This document shows, piece by piece, positions 57,802 through 64,000 of a stretch of 64,000 nucleotides of DNA (its first letter is position 1; every line of letters begins with the position of its first letter). Made by a program: the position numbers and the translations under genes. The stretch comes from Morinoia aosen (Eukaryota > Arthropoda > Malacostraca > Amphipoda > Talitridae). The notes beneath the pieces were generated by a model. It searched no databases. It was not told where the DNA came from and worked only from the letters and a program-made list of their open reading frames with translations. The DNA lies in assembly GCA_030386875.1 (NCBI GenBank), contig JASJYW010000026.1, forward strand, positions 10,930,246 to 10,994,245, in the 5' to 3' direction.

Positions 57802-60800
57802 GGAATGGCCCAAAACACGCATTTTAGCCCTGTCGACCGTGGAATCGGCTAAATATGCACTTTCCGCCTATGTCGCCACGGGAAACAGAAAACGACGTGA
57901 TTTTCACCGCATTCGGCCTAGGAAGGGCCAAAAACACGCATTTTAGCCCTGTCGACCGTGGAATCGGCTAAATATGCACTTTCGCCTATGTCGCTACGGG
58001 AAACAGCAAACGACGTGATTTTCACCGCATTCGGCCTAGGAATGGCCCAAAACACGCATTTTAGCTCTGTCGACCGTGGAAATGGCTTAATATGCACTTT
58101 CCGCCTATGTCGCCACGGGAAACAGCAAACGACGTGATTTCACCGCATTTGGCCTAGGAATGGCCCAAAACACGCATTTTAGCTCTGTCGACCGTGGAAA
58201 CGGCAAAATATGCACTTTCCGCCTATGTCGCCACGGGAAACAGCAAACGACGTGATTTTCACCGCATTCGGCCTAGGAATGGCCAAAAACACGCATTTTA
58301 GCCCGGTCGACCGTGGAATCGGCAAAATATGCACTTTCCGCCTATGCCGCCACGGGAAACAGCAAACGACGTGATTTTCACCGCATTCGGCCTAGGAATG
58401 GCCCAAAACACGCATTTTAGCTCTGTCGACCGTGGAAACGGCTAAATATGCACTTTCCGCCTATGTCGCCACGGGAAACAGCAAATGACGTGATTTTCAC
58501 CGCATTCGGCCTAGGAATGGTCCAAAACACGCATTCAGCTCTGTCGACCGTGGAAACGGCTAAATATGCACTTTCCGCCTATGTCGCCACGGGAAACAGC
58601 AAACGACGTGATTTTCACCGCATTCGGCCTAGGAATGGCCAAAAACACGCATTTTAGCCCTGTCGACCGTGGAATCGGCTAAATATGCACTTTCCGCCTA
58701 TGTCGCCACGGGAAACAGCAAACGACGTGATTTTCACCGCATTCGGCCTAGGAATGGCCCAAAACACGCATTTTAGCCCTGTCGACCGTGGAAAAGGCTA
58801 AATATGCACTTTCCGCCTATGTCGCCACGGGAAACAGCAAACAACGTGATTTTCACAGCATTCGGCCTAGGAATGGCCCAAAACACGTATTTTAGCTCTG
58901 TCGACCGTGGAATCGGCTAAATATTCACTTTCCGCGTATGTCGCCACGGGAAACAGCAATCGAACATGATTTTCACCGCATTCGGCCTAGGAATGGCCAA
59001 AAACACGCATTTTAGCCCTGTCGACCGTGGAATCGGCTAAATATGCACTTTCCGCCTATGTCGCCACGGGAAACAGCAAACGACGTGATTTTCACCGCAT
59101 TCGGCCTAGGAATGGCCCAAAACACGCATTTTAGCCCTGTCGACCGTGGAAAAGGCTAAATATGCACTTTCCGCCTATGTCGCCACGGGAAACAGCAAAC
59201 AACGTGATTTTCACCGCATTCGGCCTAGGAATGGCCCAAAACACGTATTTTAGCTCTGTCGACCGTGGAATCGGCTAAATATTCACTTTCCGCGTATGTC
59301 GCCACGGGAAACAGCAATCGAACATGATTTTCACCGCATTCGGCCTAGGAATGGCCAAAAACACGCATTTTAGCTCTGTCGACCGTGGAATCGGCTAAAT
59401 ATGCACTTTCCGCCTATGTCGCCACGGGAAACAGCAAACGACGTGATTTTCACCGCATTCGGTTTAGGAATGGCCCAAAACACGCATTTTAGCTCTGTCG
59501 ACCGTGGAATCGGCTAAATATGCACTTTCCGCCTATGTCGCCACGGGAAACAGCAAACGACGTGATTTTCACCGCATTCGGCCTAGGAATGGCACCAAAA
59601 CACGCATTTTAGCTCTGTCGACCGTAGAATCGGGTAAATATGCACTTTCCGCCTATGTCGCCACGGGAAACAGCAAACAACGTGATTTTCACCGCATTCG
59701 GCCTAGGAATGGCCCAAAACACGCATTTTAGCTCTGTCGACCGTGGAAACGGCTAAATATGCACTTTCCGCCTATGTCGCCACGGGAAACAGCAAACGAC
59801 GTGATTTTCACCGCATTCGGCCTAGGAATGGCCCAAAACATGCATTTTAGCTTTGTCGACCGTGGAAACGGCTAAATATGCACTTTCCGCCTATGTCGCC
59901 ACGGGAAACAGCAAACGACTTGATTTTCACCGCATTCGGCCTAGGAATGGCCCAAAACACGCATTTTAGCCCTGTCGACCGTGGAATCGGGTAAATATGC
60001 ACTTTCCGCCTATGTCGCCACGGGAAACAGCAAACAACGGGATTTTCACCGCATTCGGCCTAGGAATGGCCCAAAACACGCATTTTAGCTCTGTCGACCG
60101 TGGAATCGGCAAAATATGCACTCTCCGCCTATGTCGATACGGGAAACAGCAAACGACGTGATTTTCACCGCATTCGGCCTAGGAATGGCCCAAAACACGC
60201 ATTTTAGCCCTGTCGACCGTGGAATCGGCTAAATATGCACTTTCCACCTATGTCGCCACGGGAAACAGCAAACAACGTGATTTTCACCGCATTCGGCCTA
60301 GGAATGGCCCAAAACACGCATTTTAGCTCTGTCGACCGTGGAAACGGCTAAATATGCACTTTCCGCCTATGTCGCCACGGGAAACAGCAAACGACGTGAT
60401 TTTCACCGCATTCGGCTTAGGAATGGCCCAAAACACGCATTTAAGCTCTGACGACCGTGGAAACGGCTAAATATGCACTTTCCGCCTATGTCGCCACGGG
60501 AAACAGCAAACGACGTGATTTTCACCGCATTCGGCCTAGGAATGGCCAAAAACACGCATTTTAGCCCTGTCGACCGTGGAATCGGCTAAATATGCAGTTT
60601 CCGCCTATGTCGCCAAGGGAAACAGCAAACGACGTGATTTTCACCGCATTCGGCCTAGGAATGGCCAAAAACACGCATTTCAGCCCTGTCGACCTTGGAA
60701 TCGGCTAAATATGCACTTTCCGCCTATGTCGCCACGGGAAACAGCAAACGACGTGATTTTCACCGCATTCGGCCTAGGAATGGCCCAATACACGCATTTT

Positions 60801-63800
60801 AGCTCTGTCGACCGTGGAATCGGCTAAATATGCATTTTCCGCCTATGTCGCCACGGGAAACAGCAAACGACGTGATTTTCACCGCATTCGGCCTAGGAAT
60901 GGCCCAAAACACGCATTTTAGCTCTGTCGACCGTGGAAACGGCTAAATATGCACTTTCCGCCTATGTCGCCACGGGAAACAGCAAACGACGTGATTTTCA
61001 CCGCATTCGGTCTAGGAATGGCCCAAAACACGCATTTTAGCTCTGTCGACCGTGGAAACGGCTAAATATGCACTTTCCGCCTATGTCGCCACGGGAAACA
61101 GAAAACGACGTGATTTTCACCGCATTCGGCCTAGGAATGGCCAAAAACACGCATTTTAGCCCTGTCGACCGTGGAATCGGCTAAATATGCACTTCCCGCC
61201 TATGTCGCTACGGGAAACAGCAAACGACGTGATTTTCACCGCATTCGGCCTAGGAATGGCCCAAAACACGCATTTTAGCTCTGTCGACCGTGGAAATGGC
61301 TTAAAATGCACTTTCCGCCTATGTCGCCACGGGAAACAGCAAACGACGTGATTTCACCGCATTTGGCCTAGGAATGGCCCAAAACACGCATTTTAGCTCT
61401 GTCGACCGTGGAAACGGCTAAATATGCACTTTCCGCCTATGTCGCCACGGGAAACAGCAAACGACGTGATTTTCACCGCATTCGGCCTAGGAATGGCCAA
61501 AAACACGCATTTTAGCCCGGTCGACCGTGGAATCGGCTAAATATGCACTTTCCGCCTATGTCGCCACGGGAAACAGCAAACGACGTGATTTTCACCGCAT
61601 TCGGCCTAGGAATGGCCCAAAACACGCATTTTAGCTCTGTCGACCGTGGAAACGGCTAAATATGCACTTTCCGCCTATGTCGCCACGGGAAACAGCAAAT
61701 GACGTGATTTTCACCGCATTCGGCCTAGGAATGGTCCAAAACACGCATTCAGCTCTGTCGACCGTGGAAACGGCTAAATATGCAATTTCCGCCTATGTCG
61801 CCACGGGAAACAGCAAACGACGTGATTTTCACCGCATTCGGCCTAGGAATGGCCAAAAACACGCATTTTAGCCCTGTCGACCGTGGAATCGGCTAAATAT
61901 GCACTTTCCGCCTATGTCGCCACGGGAAACAGCAAACGACGTGATTTTCACCGCATTCGGCCTAGGAATGGCCCAAAACACGCATTTTAGCCCTGTCGAC
62001 CGTGGAAAAGGCTAAATATGCACTTTCCGCCTATGTCGCCACGGGAAACAGCAAACGACGTGATTTTCACCGCATTCGGCCTAGGAATGGCCCAAAACAC
62101 GTATTTTAGCTCTGTCGACCGTGGAATCGGCTAAATATTCACTTTCCGCGTATGTCGCCACGGGAAACAGCAAACTACATGATTTTCACCGCATTCGGCC
62201 TAGGAATGGCCAAAAACACGCATTTTAGCTCTGTCGACCGTGGAATCGGCTACATATGCACTTTTCGCCTATGTCGCCACGGGAAACAGCAAACGACGTG
62301 ATTTTCACCGCATTCGGCCTGGGAATGGCCCAAAACACGCATTTGAGCTCTGTCGACCGTGGAATCGGCTAAATATGCACTTTCCGCCTATGTCGCCACG
62401 GGAAACAGCAAATGACGTGATTTTCACCGCATTCGGCATAGGAATGGCCCAAAACATGCATTCAGCTCTGTCGACCGTGGAAACGGCTAAATATGCACTT
62501 TCTGCATATGTCGCCACGGGAAACAGCAAACGACGTGATTTTCACCGCATTCGGCCTAGGAATGGCCTAAAACACGCATTTTAGCTCTGTCGACCGTGGA
62601 AACGGCTAAATATGCACTTTCCGCCTATGTCGCCACGGGAAACAGCAAACGACGTGATTTTCACCGCATTCGGCCTAGGAATGGCCAAAAACACGCATTT
62701 TAGCCCTGTCGACCGTGGAATCGGCTAAATATGCACTTTCCGCCTATGTCGGCACGGGAAACAGCAAACGACGTGATTTTCACCGCATTCGGCCTAGGAA
62801 TGGCTGAAAACACGCATTTTAGCCCTGTCGACCGTGGAATCGGCTAAATATGCACTTTCCCGCCTATGTCGCCACGGGAAACAGCAAACGACGTGAATTT
62901 CACCGCATTCGGCCTAGGAATGGCCCATAACACGCATTTTAGCTCTGTCGACCGTGGAATCGGCTATATATGCACTTTCCGCCTATGTCGCCACGGGAAA
63001 CAGCAAACGACGTGATTTTCAACGCATTCGGCCTAGGAATGGCCCAAAACACGCATTTTAGCTCTGTCGACCATGGAAACGGCTAAATATGCACTTTCCG
63101 CCTATGTCGCCACGGGAAACAGCAAACGAAGTGATTTTCACCGCATTCGGCCTAGGAATGGCCCACAACACGCATTTTAGCTCTGTCGACCTTGGAAACA
63201 TCTAAATATGCACTTTCCGCCTATGTCGCCACGGGAAACAGCAAACGACGTGATTTTCACCGCATTCGGCCTAGGAATGGCCAAAACACGCATTTTAGCC
63301 CTGTCGACCGTGGAATCGGCTAAATATGCACTTTCCGCCTATGTCGCCACAGGAAACAGCAAACGACTTGATTTTCCCCGCATTCGGCCTAGGAATTGCC
63401 AAAAACACGCATTTAGCCCTGTCGACCGTGGAATCGGCAAAATATGCACTTTCCGCCTATGTCGCCACGGGAAGCAGCAAACGACGTGATTTTCACTGCA
63501 TTCGGCCTAGGAATGGCCCAAAACACGTATTTTAGCTCTGTCGACCGTGGAAACGGCTAAATATGCACTTTCCGCCTATGTCGCCACGGGAAACAGCAAA
63601 CGACGTGATTTTCACCGCATTCGGCCTAGGAATGGCCCAAAACAAGCATTTTAGCCCTGTCGACCGTGGAATCGGCTAAATATGCACTTTCCGCCTATGT
63701 CGCCACGGGAAACAGCAAACGACGTGATTTTCACCGCATTCGACCTAGGAATGGCAAAAAACACGCATTTTAGCTCTGTCGACCGTGGAATCGGCTAAAT

Positions 63801-64000
63801 ATGCACTTTCTGCCTATGTCGCCACGGGAAACAGCAAACGACGTGATTTTTACCGCATTCGGCCTAGGAATGGCCCCAAACACGCATTTTAGCTCTGTCG
63901 ACCGTGGAATCGGCTAAATATGCACTTTCCGCCTATGTCGCCACGGGAAACAGCAAACGACGTGATTTTCACCGCATTCGGCCTAGGAATGGCCCAAAAC
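57802..64000 (+). repeat. 119-bp satellite array, block 4 (about 52 monomers, runs off the window)
   Basis: Begins at the same monomer phase (GGAATGGCCC) and repeats the monomer order of block 3, with one extra monomer near 60.0-60.15 kb and two more near 62.1-62.25 kb. A rare variant at 60105-60146 (GGCAAAATATGCACTCTCCG with GTCGATACGGG) also forms the last monomer of block 3 at about 47900. Confidence 0.97.

Overview
The window is non-coding-rich insect (at least arthropod) nuclear DNA. The evidence is a 119-bp satellite, a Ty3/gypsy retrotransposon with CCHC gag and DSG/FMDD pol motifs, I-clade and CR1/L2-like LINE remains, a Polinton fossil, a piggyBac-type MITE with TTAA duplications, and a short GGTTAGG-rich tract resembling the insect telomere repeat TTAGG. 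No complete host gene is visible; a few exon-like stretches are flagged at low to moderate confidence. Two 500-N runs (2947-3446 and 24526-25025) are assembly gaps.

Layout: (1) 1-2946, a homogeneous block of the 119-bp satellite, cut by a gap. (2) 3447-24525, an AT-rich segment packed with small and nested mobile elements: a poly(A)-tailed retrosequence, 28/35-bp tandem repeats split by a piggyBac-like MITE, two fold-back elements, an atlastin-like exon, a LINE 3' fragment, a 1.7-kb element with terminal inverted repeats, a Polinton fossil (core-like peptide plus adenain-type protease), an I-clade LINE, and at least seven copies of a ~360-bp SINE-like element, all in the same orientation, three of them with exact 12-13 bp target duplications. 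(3) 25026-64000, a satellite array, always in the same orientation, interrupted by two Ty3/gypsy elements on the minus strand (31739-41671 and 47977-57801).

The right part of the window carries a tandem duplication. From about 35.66 kb to 47.9 kb the sequence recurs 16,130 bp downstream, covering the 5' two thirds of the retrotransposon and the following satellite. The left copy of the retrotransposon is a chimera. Its 3' LTR and 3' third belong to a diverged subfamily and its 5' part matches the right copy. Its two flanks also lie at different phases of the satellite monomer, so it cannot be a simple insertion.

The retrotransposon family has 318-319 bp LTRs, a long leader, gag, and pol (protease, reverse transcriptase, RNase H, integrase) reached by a U UUU UUA shift site. 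Where env would be expected it has two small proteins: a beta-rich-looking one preceded by a conserved splice acceptor, and a one-span membrane protein with an N-myristoylation-like start. This accessory module, kept in both subfamilies, is the most novel-looking content of the window.
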